A stretch of 64,000 bases of DNA from Natrinema sp. CBA1119 (lineage in GTDB: Archaea > Halobacteriota > Halobacteria > Halobacteriales > Natrialbaceae), in NCBI RefSeq assembly GCF_002572525.1, contig NZ_PDBS01000008.1, positions 124,001 to 188,000 on the forward strand. Direction: 5' to 3'. The translations under genes were made by a program, and so were the position numbers. Numbering within the stretch: position 1 is the first letter of the stretch; each line of letters begins with the position of its first letter. Below are positions 53,440 to 61,635 of this stretch, one piece after another. Under the pieces are notes generated by a model. That model made no database searches and was not told the origin of the DNA. It saw only the letters and a program-made list of their open reading frames with translations.

Positions 53440-54285
53440 TCACCGGGTCGGAATCTCGAGCAGTTCGCGCGCCTCCGCAGGCGTCGCGAGTCCGCGGTCG
53501 AGTTCGTCGGCGATGCGAACCGTTCGCTCGACGAGCTGGGCGTTGCTCTCGGCGGGTTCGCCCCGGCGGTAGTAGAGGTTGTCCTCCATGCCGATGCGAA
53601 CGTGGCCGCCCATCACGATCCCCATCGTCGTCAGCGGGAGCTGATGGGGACCGATCGCGAGCACGTTAAAGATCGAGTTCTCCGGGAGGTTGTTCACCAT
53701 GTTGACCATGTTCTCCGGCGTCGGCGGCGTCAGCGTTCCCGGCCCGAAGATGATGTTGATGTAGTACGGTTCCTCGAGCAGTCCCTTGTCGATGAGGCGG
53801 TGGACCTCGTTCATGTGGCCGTTGTTGAACACCTCCATCTCCGGTTTGATCCCCTTCTCTTGCATCTCCGCGGCCAGCGTATCGATCATGTGACGCGTGT
53901 TCTCCGAGGTGATGTGCTGATACCGATTCATCGGCCCCATGTCGAGCGATGCCATCTCCGGCAGCGGATCGGTCCGAATCCCCTCGGCTCGCTGCTCGAG
54001 CGGGATTCCCGTCCCACCGGTCGTGTTCTGGATGATGATATCGTCACAGCGCTCGCGAACGGCATCGTTGATCTCCTGGAGGCGACCCGCGTCGCGCTCG
54101 CCGTGTTCGTCCCGGCCGTGCAGGTGAACGATCGCCGCGCCGAGTTTCTCACACTCCCGGGCTGTCTCGGCGATCTCGTCGGGCTGTTCCGGCAGGTTCG
54201 GGTTCGCCTCCTTTCCCTGCACGCCGCCCGTCGTCGGGACGGTCAGGATCAGCTTCCCGCCCTCGAGGTAGGTCTGGTAACTCAT
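53440..54285 (-). CDS. BKACE (3-keto-acid cleavage) family protein
   Basis: 281 residues. Zinc and active-site blocks: IVHLHGRDEHG (H-x-H), IIIQNTTGG, FNNGHMNEVH, and the hallmark GGHVRIGMEDN near 230. Known members split a beta-keto acid with acetyl-CoA to acetoacetate and a new CoA ester, for 3-keto-5-aminohexanoate, dehydrocarnitine and others. It is divergent from a 3-hydroxyacyl-CoA dehydrogenase with only 61 bases between, so the two probably share control and a pathway: hydroxy acid to keto acid to cleavage. Confidence 0.88.
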   Translation of the reverse strand: MSYQTYLEGGKLILTVPTTGGVQGKEANPNLPEQPDEIAETARECEKLGAAIVHLHGRDEHGERDAGRLQEINDAVRERCDDIIIQNTTGGTGIPLEQRAEGIRTDPLPEMASLDMGPMNRYQHITSENTRHMIDTLAAEMQEKGIKPEMEVFNNGHMNEVHRLIDKGLLEEPYYINIIFGPGTLTPPTPENMVNMVNNLPENSIFNVLAIGPHQLPLTTMGIVMGGHVRIGMEDNLYYRRGEPAESNAQLVERTVRIADELDRGLATPAEARELLEIPTR

Positions 54286-54346
54286 CTACCGTCTTCCAAA
54301 CGGGCCACCACGAAAGCGTTAATGGACATCCCAGAGACGGTCCACC

Positions 54347-55363
54347 ATGGACGACCAGCCGTCAACGGATCGGGAGATAGCGTCCCGTCCCGCGATCATC
54401 GGTGCCGGAACGATGGGTCGGAACATCGCCGTGGCCAGCGCGGTCGGCGGCCGGCCCGTCACGCTGTTCGACGTCGACGAGGACGCGCTGGCGGACGCGG
54501 AGAACGAGATCCGATCGACCGTCGGGACAGTCGTCAACCGCGGTCTGGGGGACACGACTGACGTCTCGGCCGTCCGCGATCGCGTCACGTACGCGATCGA
54601 ACTGCCAGCTGCAGTCGGGAACGCGCCCCTGATCATCGAAGCGGTGACCGAGGACCACGAGGTGAAAGCGACCGTCTACGAGGAGATCGAACGCCACGCG
54701 GCGTCCGATGCGACGATCGCGACGAACACGTCCTCGCTGTCGATCACGGAACTCGCGTCGACGCTTGACCGTCCCGAGCGGTTCTGCGGAACCCACTGGT
54801 TTCACCCGGCCCACATCGTGCCGGTCGTCGAGGTCGTCTACGGCGAGCACACCGCCGACGAAACCGTCGACGCCGCTGCGGGCTTCCTCGAGTCAATCGG
54901 CAAGGATCCCGTCGTCGTCGAGCAGGACGTGCCGGGATTCATCGCAAACCGGATCCAGTCGGCGATGGCCCGCGAGGCGTGGGCACTGCTCGAGGCCGGC
55001 GTCGCCAGCGCCGAGGACATCGACCGTGCGGTCAAGGGGACGTTCGGCTTCCGGCTCCCGACGCTCGGCGTCCTCGAGAAGGGCGATCACTCGGGGCTCG
55101 ACGTTCACCACACGGTCCTCTCCGAGTTGCTCGACGAGATCGACTCGCGACCGGAGCCGCCGGCCGTGCTCACGGAACTCGTCGATGAGGGTCGCGTTGG
55201 CCGCAAGGCCGGCCGTGGCGTCTACGACTGGTCGGCGACGGACCGCGACGAGGTGACCGCCGAGCGCGACCAGCGTCTCCTCGATCAACTCGAGGTCTAT
55301 CGAGCCGCGAGCGACCCGCCCGAGACGGCCGACGATTCCGAGTCGTCGACCCGCGATCCGTGA
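54347..55363 (+). CDS. 3-hydroxyacyl-CoA/L-carnitine dehydrogenase family protein
   Basis: 338 residues. NAD motif PAIIGAGTMGRNIAVASAVG near 15-34; catalytic S in NTSSLSITELAS and H in CGTHWFHPAHIVPVVEVV; C-terminal helical domain with GFIANRIQSAMAREAWALLE. It oxidises a 3-hydroxy acid or its CoA ester to the 3-keto form. The stand-alone, single-function form beside a BKACE enzyme resembles carnitine degradation gene pairs, but 3-hydroxybutyryl-CoA dehydrogenase is equally possible. An acidic tail (SDPPETADDSESS) ends the protein. Confidence 0.86.
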   Translation: MDDQPSTDREIASRPAIIGAGTMGRNIAVASAVGGRPVTLFDVDEDALADAENEIRSTVGTVVNRGLGDTTDVSAVRDRVTYAIELPAAVGNAPLIIEAVTEDHEVKATVYEEIERHAASDATIATNTSSLSITELASTLDRPERFCGTHWFHPAHIVPVVEVVYGEHTADETVDAAAGFLESIGKDPVVVEQDVPGFIANRIQSAMAREAWALLEAGVASAEDIDRAVKGTFGFRLPTLGVLEKGDHSGLDVHHTVLSELLDEIDSRPEPPAVLTELVDEGRVGRKAGRGVYDWSATDRDEVTAERDQRLLDQLEVYRAASDPPETADDSESSTRDP

Positions 55364-55451
55364 CGCCGCGATCGGCGGCGCCACAGCCGCCGACGCTCCC
55401 GGCGCTGCGAGTACGATTATATGGCTGGGCCCCCAATCATAGGGAGAGTCT

Positions 55452-55889
55452 ATGTACCACATCGTCATCCCGATCGACAAAGAGGGGACGCGATCGGCGG
55501 CCGCCGTCCAGTTCGTCGCCGATCTCTGCGACGAGTCGGGTCTCGGCGTCGACTCCGAGGAACTCTCCGTCACGGTCGTGAACGTGTTCAAGGAATTCAA
55601 AGCGGTCGACGACGGCGGAAACGTCCGCTCCGAGGACCTCTACGACGAAAGCGAGTTCCCCGACTCGGTCGAACGCATCCGAGAGCAGTTCGCCGAGGCG
55701 GGTATCGAGGCGGATCTCGTTCGCCGGCACGGCGACCCCGGCGACGAGATCGCCGAATATGCCGAGGAGGTCGACGCCGATACCATCGTGATCCCGGGTC
55801 GGAAGCGGTCGCCGGTCGGCAAGGCGGTGTTCGGAAGCGTCACTCAGGACGTTATTCTCAACGCCGATCGGCCAGTCACGATCGTCTAG
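55452..55889 (+). CDS. Universal stress protein (UspA family)
   Basis: 145 residues. It starts MYHIVIPIDKEGTRSAAAVQ and ends with the ATP-binding pattern GRKRSPVGKAVFGSVTQDVI and a final strand RPVTIV. The G-x2-G-x9-G-S spacing suggests nucleotide binding. The TATA-like GATTATATGG at about 55415 lies 32 bases before the ATG, so it is probably transcribed alone. Cytosolic; general stress role by family. Confidence 0.88.
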   Translation: MYHIVIPIDKEGTRSAAAVQFVADLCDESGLGVDSEELSVTVVNVFKEFKAVDDGGNVRSEDLYDESEFPDSVERIREQFAEAGIEADLVRRHGDPGDEIAEYAEEVDADTIVIPGRKRSPVGKAVFGSVTQDVILNADRPVTIV

Positions 55890-56016
55890 CGGCGACGCCG
55901 GAACGAGGGACGCCGAAACCGGCAGGACCGACGCTGATCGGGCCGAAACTGGTCAGGCCGAAATAGGTCGCGCCGGAGCGCCGGCGATCCGTCCCTCACA
56001 GCCCAGCGGGCCGAAG

Positions 56017-56220
56017 TCAGACGATGTCGTTCTTGCGAAGCCGCTCGCGCTCGGCCTCGTCGTACCCGAGTTCCGCCAGCACCTCGTCGGTGTGTTCACC
56101 GAGGCGCGGCGGTGGCCCCTCCGCATCGGTCTCGAGCGAACCGAAGTTGACCGGGATGGCCGGCGATTTGAACGTCCCGAGATCACCCGCTACTGGTTGA
56201 CACTCCTGAAACCCTTGAGT
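56017..56220 (-). pseudogene. C-terminal remnant of a CaiB/BaiF-type (class III) CoA-transferase
   Basis: The minus strand reads QPVAGDLGTFKSPAIPVNFG, then PPPRLGEHTDEVLAELGYD and ends KNDIV with a stop at 56017-56019: the usual end of family III CoA-transferases, including the L-G-E-H-T motif. Nothing recognisable precedes about 56220 and there is no start; the second GGT gene ends 26 bases further on. Truncation by recombination is likely. Confidence 0.75.
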
Positions 56221-56245
56221 GGCGGAAGGAGATAACTTATGGAGG

Positions 56246-57871
56246 TTAAAACCCGATCGCAGCCCCGTCCTTTCGCGGATCGGTTCCGCCGGAGAGCACG
56301 TCGTTGGCGTTGCGCGTGATCTGGCCGCCGCCGAAGTGCGGCGGCGGCATGACGCGAACGTCGTGGCCGCGTCGGGCGAGTTTCGTCAGCACCGAGCCGT
56401 CGAAGCGCCCTTCGACGGCCAGCTGACCGTTCATCTGGTACCGCCAGCGCGGGAAGTCGAGCGCCGCCTGAATCGACATCCCGTCGTCGATGAGGTTCAT
56501 CAGTACCTGGAGGTGGCCCTGCGGTTGCATGTAGCCGCCCATGACGCCGAACGCGGCCCAGTCGTCCTCGTCGAACCGCGCGAGGCCGGGGATAAGCGTA
56601 TGGAACGGTCGCTTTCCGGGCTCGAAGCGGTTCGGATGTTCGGGGTCGAGAGAGAACGAACTCCCCCGGTTCTGCAGGGCGATGCCGGTGTCGCCGGCGA
56701 CGACGCCGCTGCCGAAGTCCTTGAACCGGGAGTTGATGTAGGAGACGACGTTTCCCGCCTCGTCGGCGACCGTCAGCAACACGGTGTCAGCGTCTTCGGC
56801 GCGGTCGTTCGGAACGCCGACCGCAACGTCGTCCGTGGCGTTCGAACCGATCTCCGCGGAACGATCGCTTGCGTAGGATTTCGATGCGAGCGTCGGAACG
56901 TCCGCGAACTCGGGATCGGTGACGTGGTGGAGACCGTCGGTCAGGGCGCGCTTGGTCGCCTCGGCGGCGAGGTGGATCCGTTCGGGCGAGTCGGGTGGCT
57001 GCTCGCCCGCCTCGAGCGCCTCGGCGACGTTGAGCGCCTCGAGGGCGACGAGCCCCTGATTGTTCGGCGGGAGCTCGTAGATCTCCGCGCCGCCGTAGGT
57101 CGTGCTGATGGGATCGACGAACTCCGGCTCGAACGACGCAAGGTCGTCGTGCGAGAGGAACCCGCCGCGCGATCGGACTTCGGAGACTATCTCGTCCGCG
57201 ATGTCGCCTTCGTAGACGACGTCTGCGCCCTCGTCGGCGATACGCTGCATCGTCTCACCGAGCCGGGGGAGGCGGACGCGCTCGCCGACGGTCGGCGCGC
57301 GACCGTCGGGGAGGTACGCCGCCCGCGCGTCGGCCCCGCGCAGAACGTCGGCCGCCTCGGCCCACTGCTGGGCGATGATCTCCGAGACTGGGAACCCTTC
57401 GGTCGCGTACTCGATCGCCGACTCGAGCGCGCGCTCGAGGCTCAGTTCGCCGAGTTCCTCGACGGTCCGCTCCCAGCCGCGAGCCGTTCCGGGGACGGTC
57501 ACCGTCAGCGGGCCGTACTCGGGCATCATAGCGTCGTTGGGATCGACGTCCGCCTCGTCGGCGACCTGCCGGCGAACGTCATCGAGCGTCGCCGACGACG
57601 GTGCGCCCCCGCAGCTTCGAAGCGCGCCGATCTCGCCGTCGGCGGTTCGATAGAGCGCGAACACGTCCCCGCCGAGGCCGGTCGAGGTCGGTTCGACGAC
57701 GTTTAACGCTGCGGCGGTCGAAACCGCCGCGTCGAACGCGTTGCCGCCGTCCCGCAACGTTGCGACACCGGCCGCCGCAGCGAGGGGCTGGCTCGTGGCG
57801 ACGACGCCGCGGGTGGCGTACACCGTCGATCGCCGCGAGGTGAACTGGTCGAGGTCTGGCGTCGTGTCCAT
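56246..57871 (-). CDS. ggt: Gamma-glutamyltransferase, cytosolic type (copy 2)
   Basis: 541 residues, about as long as copy 1 (1766-3427) and similar throughout. Nucleophile T363 in EDADTVLLTVAD, oxyanion block GVMGGYMQPQGH, and N-terminal STGLGGD are all present; no signal peptide. As in copy 1, the nucleophile is followed by V-L rather than T-H. It starts 109 bases from the divergent SDR copy 2; TGGTATACCA at 57904-57913 falls at promoter distance. With an M20 peptidase and a TRAP carrier nearby it could process an imported gamma-glutamyl compound (inference). Confidence 0.88.
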   Translation of the reverse strand: MDTTPDLDQFTSRRSTVYATRGVVATSQPLAAAAGVATLRDGGNAFDAAVSTAAALNVVEPTSTGLGGDVFALYRTADGEIGALRSCGGAPSSATLDDVRRQVADEADVDPNDAMMPEYGPLTVTVPGTARGWERTVEELGELSLERALESAIEYATEGFPVSEIIAQQWAEAADVLRGADARAAYLPDGRAPTVGERVRLPRLGETMQRIADEGADVVYEGDIADEIVSEVRSRGGFLSHDDLASFEPEFVDPISTTYGGAEIYELPPNNQGLVALEALNVAEALEAGEQPPDSPERIHLAAEATKRALTDGLHHVTDPEFADVPTLASKSYASDRSAEIGSNATDDVAVGVPNDRAEDADTVLLTVADEAGNVVSYINSRFKDFGSGVVAGDTGIALQNRGSSFSLDPEHPNRFEPGKRPFHTLIPGLARFDEDDWAAFGVMGGYMQPQGHLQVLMNLIDDGMSIQAALDFPRWRYQMNGQLAVEGRFDGSVLTKLARRGHDVRVMPPPHFGGGQITRNANDVLSGGTDPRKDGAAIGF

Positions 57872-57963
57872 GTGAATGGATTGTCGGGTCTGGACTAAAG
57901 CGTTGGTATACCACCGTACAGCACCGAATCGGCACGGCTACCGCAGTAGATATGTATGTGGGT

Positions 57964-57980
57964 AGTGATACCACATCACT
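57964..57980 (+). promoter_or_regulatory. Inverted repeat touching the SDR 2 start codon
   Basis: AGTGAT and ATCACT flank five bases and end directly before ATG 57981. A TATA-like GATATGTATG is at 57949-57958. A bound regulator here would block transcription start. Confidence 0.4.
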
Positions 57981-58772
57981 ATGGACTTGCAACTAGACGG
58001 TGACGCGGCACTCGTCACGGCATCGAGTAGCGGTCTCGGGAAAGCCTCGGCAAAAGCGCTCGCACGAGAGGGTGCAAACGTCGTACTCAACGGCCGCGAC
58101 GAGGACCGGCTCGAGGCGGCCCGCGAGGAGATTTCGGCGGTCGCCGACGGCCGCGTCGTCGTGCAGCCGGGCGATCTGACCGACCCGGACGATATTTCGG
58201 CCCTCGTCTCGAGGACGGTCGACGAGTTCGGCGGGATCGATCATCTCGTAACGTCCGCGGGCGGCCCCGCGAGCGGTCCGTTCCTCGAGACGACCGACGA
58301 GGACTGGTACCACGCATACGACCTGCTCGTCATGAGCGTCGTGCGGCTGGTCCGTGAAGCGGCCGACGAATTGCGCGCGGGCGACGGGGGCAACGTCGTC
58401 CACATCACCTCCCGGAGCGTGAAGGAAGCCATCGACTCGCTCGTCCTCTCGAACTCGGTTCGAATGGGCGTCATCGGCCTCGAAAAGACCCTCTCGCGGG
58501 AACTCGCACCGGAGGTACGCTTCAACAGCGTGCTTCCCGGCCCGATCGAGACCGAGCGGATCAGCGACCTGATCGAACAGTCCGTCGAGCGCGGGGAGTT
58601 CGACTCCTACGAGGAGGGACTCGAGGCGAAGGGGAGTGCGAACCCGCTGGGACGGATCGGCCGACCGATGGAGCTCGGGAATACGGTCGCGTTCCTCTGC
58701 TCGCCGGAATCGGCGTATATCAACGGGATCACCGTCCCCATCGACGGGGGGCTCGGTCGATCGAACATCTGA
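57981..58772 (+). CDS. SDR-family oxidoreductase (copy 2)
   Basis: 263 residues, closely similar to copy 1 (14491-15282): MDLQLDGDAALVTASSSGLG at the start, KALAREGANVVLNGRDEDRL, and the end AYINGITVPIDGG. At the catalytic place it has SLVLSNSVRMGVIGLEKTLS, again without Y-x-x-x-K. NAD(P)-dependent redox of a hydroxy or keto group is expected, but the changed site makes the chemistry uncertain. Divergent from GGT copy 2. Confidence 0.84.
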   Translation: MDLQLDGDAALVTASSSGLGKASAKALAREGANVVLNGRDEDRLEAAREEISAVADGRVVVQPGDLTDPDDISALVSRTVDEFGGIDHLVTSAGGPASGPFLETTDEDWYHAYDLLVMSVVRLVREAADELRAGDGGNVVHITSRSVKEAIDSLVLSNSVRMGVIGLEKTLSRELAPEVRFNSVLPGPIETERISDLIEQSVERGEFDSYEEGLEAKGSANPLGRIGRPMELGNTVAFLCSPESAYINGITVPIDGGLGRSNI

Positions 58773-58853
58773 CGGGTCGACGGTCGACCTCGCAGGTCGA
58801 ACCCGCTCGACGATCGTTTTCGCACGTCCACCGGCGGACGCGCTGACCCCGGA

Positions 58854-60248
58854 TTACTCGAGATCCGCGTTGGACAGCTCCTCGAGCAGCGCGACGGTCG
58901 TTCGAGCGCCCGCGCGGAAACACGCGAGCGCGATGTTCTCGTCGGGGGCATGATTGTTCTCGTCAGCATTGGCGTACGGAACGACCAGACACGGGACGTC
59001 GAGATTGTCGGCAAAGACGTACGTCGGCACCGAGCCGCCGAGCGAGGGCTTGAGAATGGGATCCGCGTTCCACCCCTCCCGGACGGCTCGCATCGTCGGC
59101 TCGACGACCGGACTGTCCGCCGACGTCCGCTGGGGGGCCATCGCCGCGACGCGCGAGAGCGTCACGTCGATGCCCGCTGGTGCTCGCTCCTCGACGTGGC
59201 GCGAGAGGGAGTCGAAGACGTCATCGGGATCCTGATCGGCAACCAGGCGGAAGTCGATCTTCGCTCGAGCGCGTGACGGTAACACGGTCTTCATGCCTTC
59301 GCCGTCGTAGCCGGCGTCCAACCCGGCGACGTTCAGGTTCGGGCGGCAGAGCAACCGCTCGACGTATTCGTCGTCCGTGTCCGTCGCGAGCGCGGAGAGT
59401 CCGAGATCGGCTTTCACCGCCTCCTCGTCGACCGGGATCGCCTCGAGTATCTCTCGGTCGCGATCGGTCAGCGGACGCACGTCGTCGTGAAACCCCTCGA
59501 GCGCGATTCGGCCGGTTTCGTCACGGAGGGATGCGAGCAGTTCGACGACCGCGGTCGCGGGGTTGGGGACCGGGCCCCCGAAATTCCCCGAATGGAGATC
59601 CCGGTTCGCACCCGTCGCTTCGATATCGACGTAGAGCAATCCGCGCGAGCCGAGCAACACGTGCGGGCGTCCCGACTCGTCGATCGGCCCGTCCGCCACG
59701 AACGCGACGTCTGCGTCGAGTTCATCGCGTCGGTCGCGCACGAGCCACTCGAGGTGTTCGCTCCCGCTTTCTTCTTCGCCTTCGATAAGCAGTGTCACAT
59801 CGGTCGGTACGCCCGTGGTCTCACGGAGCGCGCGAACCGCACAGAGGTGCGCGAACCACTGTCCCTTGTTGTCCCCGGCACCGCGCGCGTAGAGGCGCGG
59901 CTCGCCGTCGGGCCCGTCGCGCAGGGTCGGTTCGAACGGCGGCGATTCCCATTCCGTGGCGGTTGCCGGCTGGACATCGTAGTGACCGTAGAGCAACACG
60001 GTTGATTCATCCTCGCTCGCTTCTCCATCGGCGAACGCGTGGGCGATGATGGCCGGTCGTCCCGGTGTCTCGACGATCTCCGCTTCGTCGAACCCGTACT
60101 CGAGGCAGGACTGCCGGACCAGTGTCGCGCAGTCGTCGATCCCCTCGCCGGTCGCACTGATCGACGGCTGGGCGAGCAACGAGCGCAGGTCATCGAGGAC
60201 GGCTTCGTCGTGACGCTCGAGGAACGCGGACGGCGTTGCAATTGTCAT
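58854..60248 (-). CDS. M20-family metallopeptidase/dipeptidase
   Basis: 464 residues from ATG 60248. Di-zinc site: LLYGHYDVQPATA (H and catalytic D), ARGAGDNKGQWFAH (bridging D), IEGEEESGSEHLEWL (catalytic E and metal E), and FVADGPI (D); a dimerisation domain lies between about 200 and 330. It hydrolyses dipeptides or acylated amino acids in the cytosol. Convergent with SDR copy 2 and divergent from the TRAP operon, it may act on a substrate that carrier brings in. Confidence 0.9.
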   Translation of the reverse strand: MTIATPSAFLERHDEAVLDDLRSLLAQPSISATGEGIDDCATLVRQSCLEYGFDEAEIVETPGRPAIIAHAFADGEASEDESTVLLYGHYDVQPATATEWESPPFEPTLRDGPDGEPRLYARGAGDNKGQWFAHLCAVRALRETTGVPTDVTLLIEGEEESGSEHLEWLVRDRRDELDADVAFVADGPIDESGRPHVLLGSRGLLYVDIEATGANRDLHSGNFGGPVPNPATAVVELLASLRDETGRIALEGFHDDVRPLTDRDREILEAIPVDEEAVKADLGLSALATDTDDEYVERLLCRPNLNVAGLDAGYDGEGMKTVLPSRARAKIDFRLVADQDPDDVFDSLSRHVEERAPAGIDVTLSRVAAMAPQRTSADSPVVEPTMRAVREGWNADPILKPSLGGSVPTYVFADNLDVPCLVVPYANADENNHAPDENIALACFRAGARTTVALLEELSNADLE

Positions 60249-60526
60249 TGGACGGGCCTCCATCGAGACGAAAGCGGTTCAGCGAGCGCGCGCAGATTCC
60301 GTGTCATACTCACCCACATATACCACGCTAAGAAAGAAAGCTCTAGGGCTCCCAGCGATCTCGAGTAACGACAGTTTTCGATCCAGAGACCGGTGCCAGT
60401 ATCGGAATTTCACGGTGTTCGCTCTGTTCAGTCGTATTTACACCTTGTCCGAATGAAATAGTAATTATGGGCTTTTATCTAGTTTCTCGTGACTGATACT
60501 GAACACGGTGGGAGTGGGAGAGAAGC

Positions 60527-60539
60527 TTTAAATAATATA
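60527..60539 (+). promoter_or_regulatory. TATA box of the TRAP operon
   Basis: TTTAAATAATATA is about 26 bases before ATG 60559 and strongly AT-rich. Confidence 0.65.
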
Positions 60540-60541
60540 AG

Positions 60542-60558
60542 CGTTATAATGCATAACG
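60542..60558 (+). promoter_or_regulatory. Inverted repeat touching the TRAP operon start codon
   Basis: CGTTAT and ATAACG flank five bases (aatgc) and end directly before ATG 60559, between TATA box and start. The 6-5-6 layout and position equal those of the site before SDR copy 2, though the words differ. Candidate operator. Confidence 0.4.
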
Positions 60559-61608
60559 ATGTTTGGGAATGACAGACAGACACGCAGGGACGTACTACGG
60601 GGAACTGCTGGAATCGGGGCGATTTCGATCGCCGGCTGTCTCGGTGGCGACGGTGGGGATCAGGTCGATCTGACAGTCGGTTCGTCGTCATCCGGTTCGT
60701 CGACGTACGGTAACTCGCAGGCGATTCAGCGGGTAGTGAGTCAGGAATCGGACTACCTGAATTTCATTACGCAGGACGCGGGCGGTGACCCCCAATCAAT
60801 CCGACTGTACGCTGACGGGGAGATCAACTCCTACTCCGCGGGAAACTACATCATGAACCAGGCGCTCACGGAGACGGGTCCGTTCTCCGATGAGCCCGTT
60901 TCGGAGTTTCCACAGTTAGGATTTGGTCACCTCTCGCTGAACCTTTACTGGATGGCACTGGAGGACAGCGATATCCAGACTACCGACGACCTCGCCGGGA
61001 GGGACGTCTACTGTCTCCCCGCTAGCTGGGGACTCCGTGCGATGACCGAAGAGATGTACGGCGAAGCGGGTCTCTGGGAAGGCCTCGAAGAGAACGTCGT
61101 CAACGTGGAGACGAGCCAAGCGGCCAGCGCACTCGACGAAGGGCGGGCCGAGGCATTCATCGTGTACACCTCGAACTACACCCAACTGCCTTCGTGGGCG
61201 ACGGAGATCGACTCGCGCGTCTCCGTTCGGGCGATCGAGATGACCGACGATTACGTGCAAGCAGCACAGGACTTCGCAGGCGCTGGCTACGAAGAAGTCG
61301 ACGAGATCGGCGGCTGGGAGCAGGACGTTCAGGGCGGTGACTTCCCGAAGCACACGTGGACGGAGACCTACCCGTACTACTTCAGTCCGGACATCTCCGC
61401 GGATGCCGTCTACGACCTGATGGAGATCTGCCACAACAACTACGAGTCGATGCAGGAGGCGAATCCGACGATCCTCGACTGGTCCGATCCGTCGAACTTC
61501 ACGTTCGCGCTGGTCCACACCGATGAGATCCCGATCCACCCGGGAGCCGCGGACTGGTACGAAGAGAACGACGTCTGGGACGACAGCTGGACTCGCGGCG
61601 ACGAATAA
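60559..61608 (+). CDS. TAXI-family TRAP transporter solute-binding lipoprotein
   Basis: 349 residues. The signal has twin arginines (RR at 9-10) and a lipobox ending at C27 (SIAGCLGG), so it is exported folded by Tat and lipid-anchored. The mature start DLTVGSSSSGSSTYGNSQAI is the TAXI opening, and FGHLSLNLYWMALEDSDIQT, DLAGRDVYCLPASWGLRAM and DEGRAEAFIVYTSNYTQLPS follow the family. It captures a carboxylate or amino acid for the fused permease 27 bases downstream. An AT-rich promoter with an inverted repeat precedes it. Confidence 0.9.
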   Translation: MFGNDRQTRRDVLRGTAGIGAISIAGCLGGDGGDQVDLTVGSSSSGSSTYGNSQAIQRVVSQESDYLNFITQDAGGDPQSIRLYADGEINSYSAGNYIMNQALTETGPFSDEPVSEFPQLGFGHLSLNLYWMALEDSDIQTTDDLAGRDVYCLPASWGLRAMTEEMYGEAGLWEGLEENVVNVETSQAASALDEGRAEAFIVYTSNYTQLPSWATEIDSRVSVRAIEMTDDYVQAAQDFAGAGYEEVDEIGGWEQDVQGGDFPKHTWTETYPYYFSPDISADAVYDLMEICHNNYESMQEANPTILDWSDPSNFTFALVHTDEIPIHPGAADWYEENDVWDDSWTRGDE

Positions 61609-61635
61609 CACCTGCAGAACCCGTCACCGCCATAC

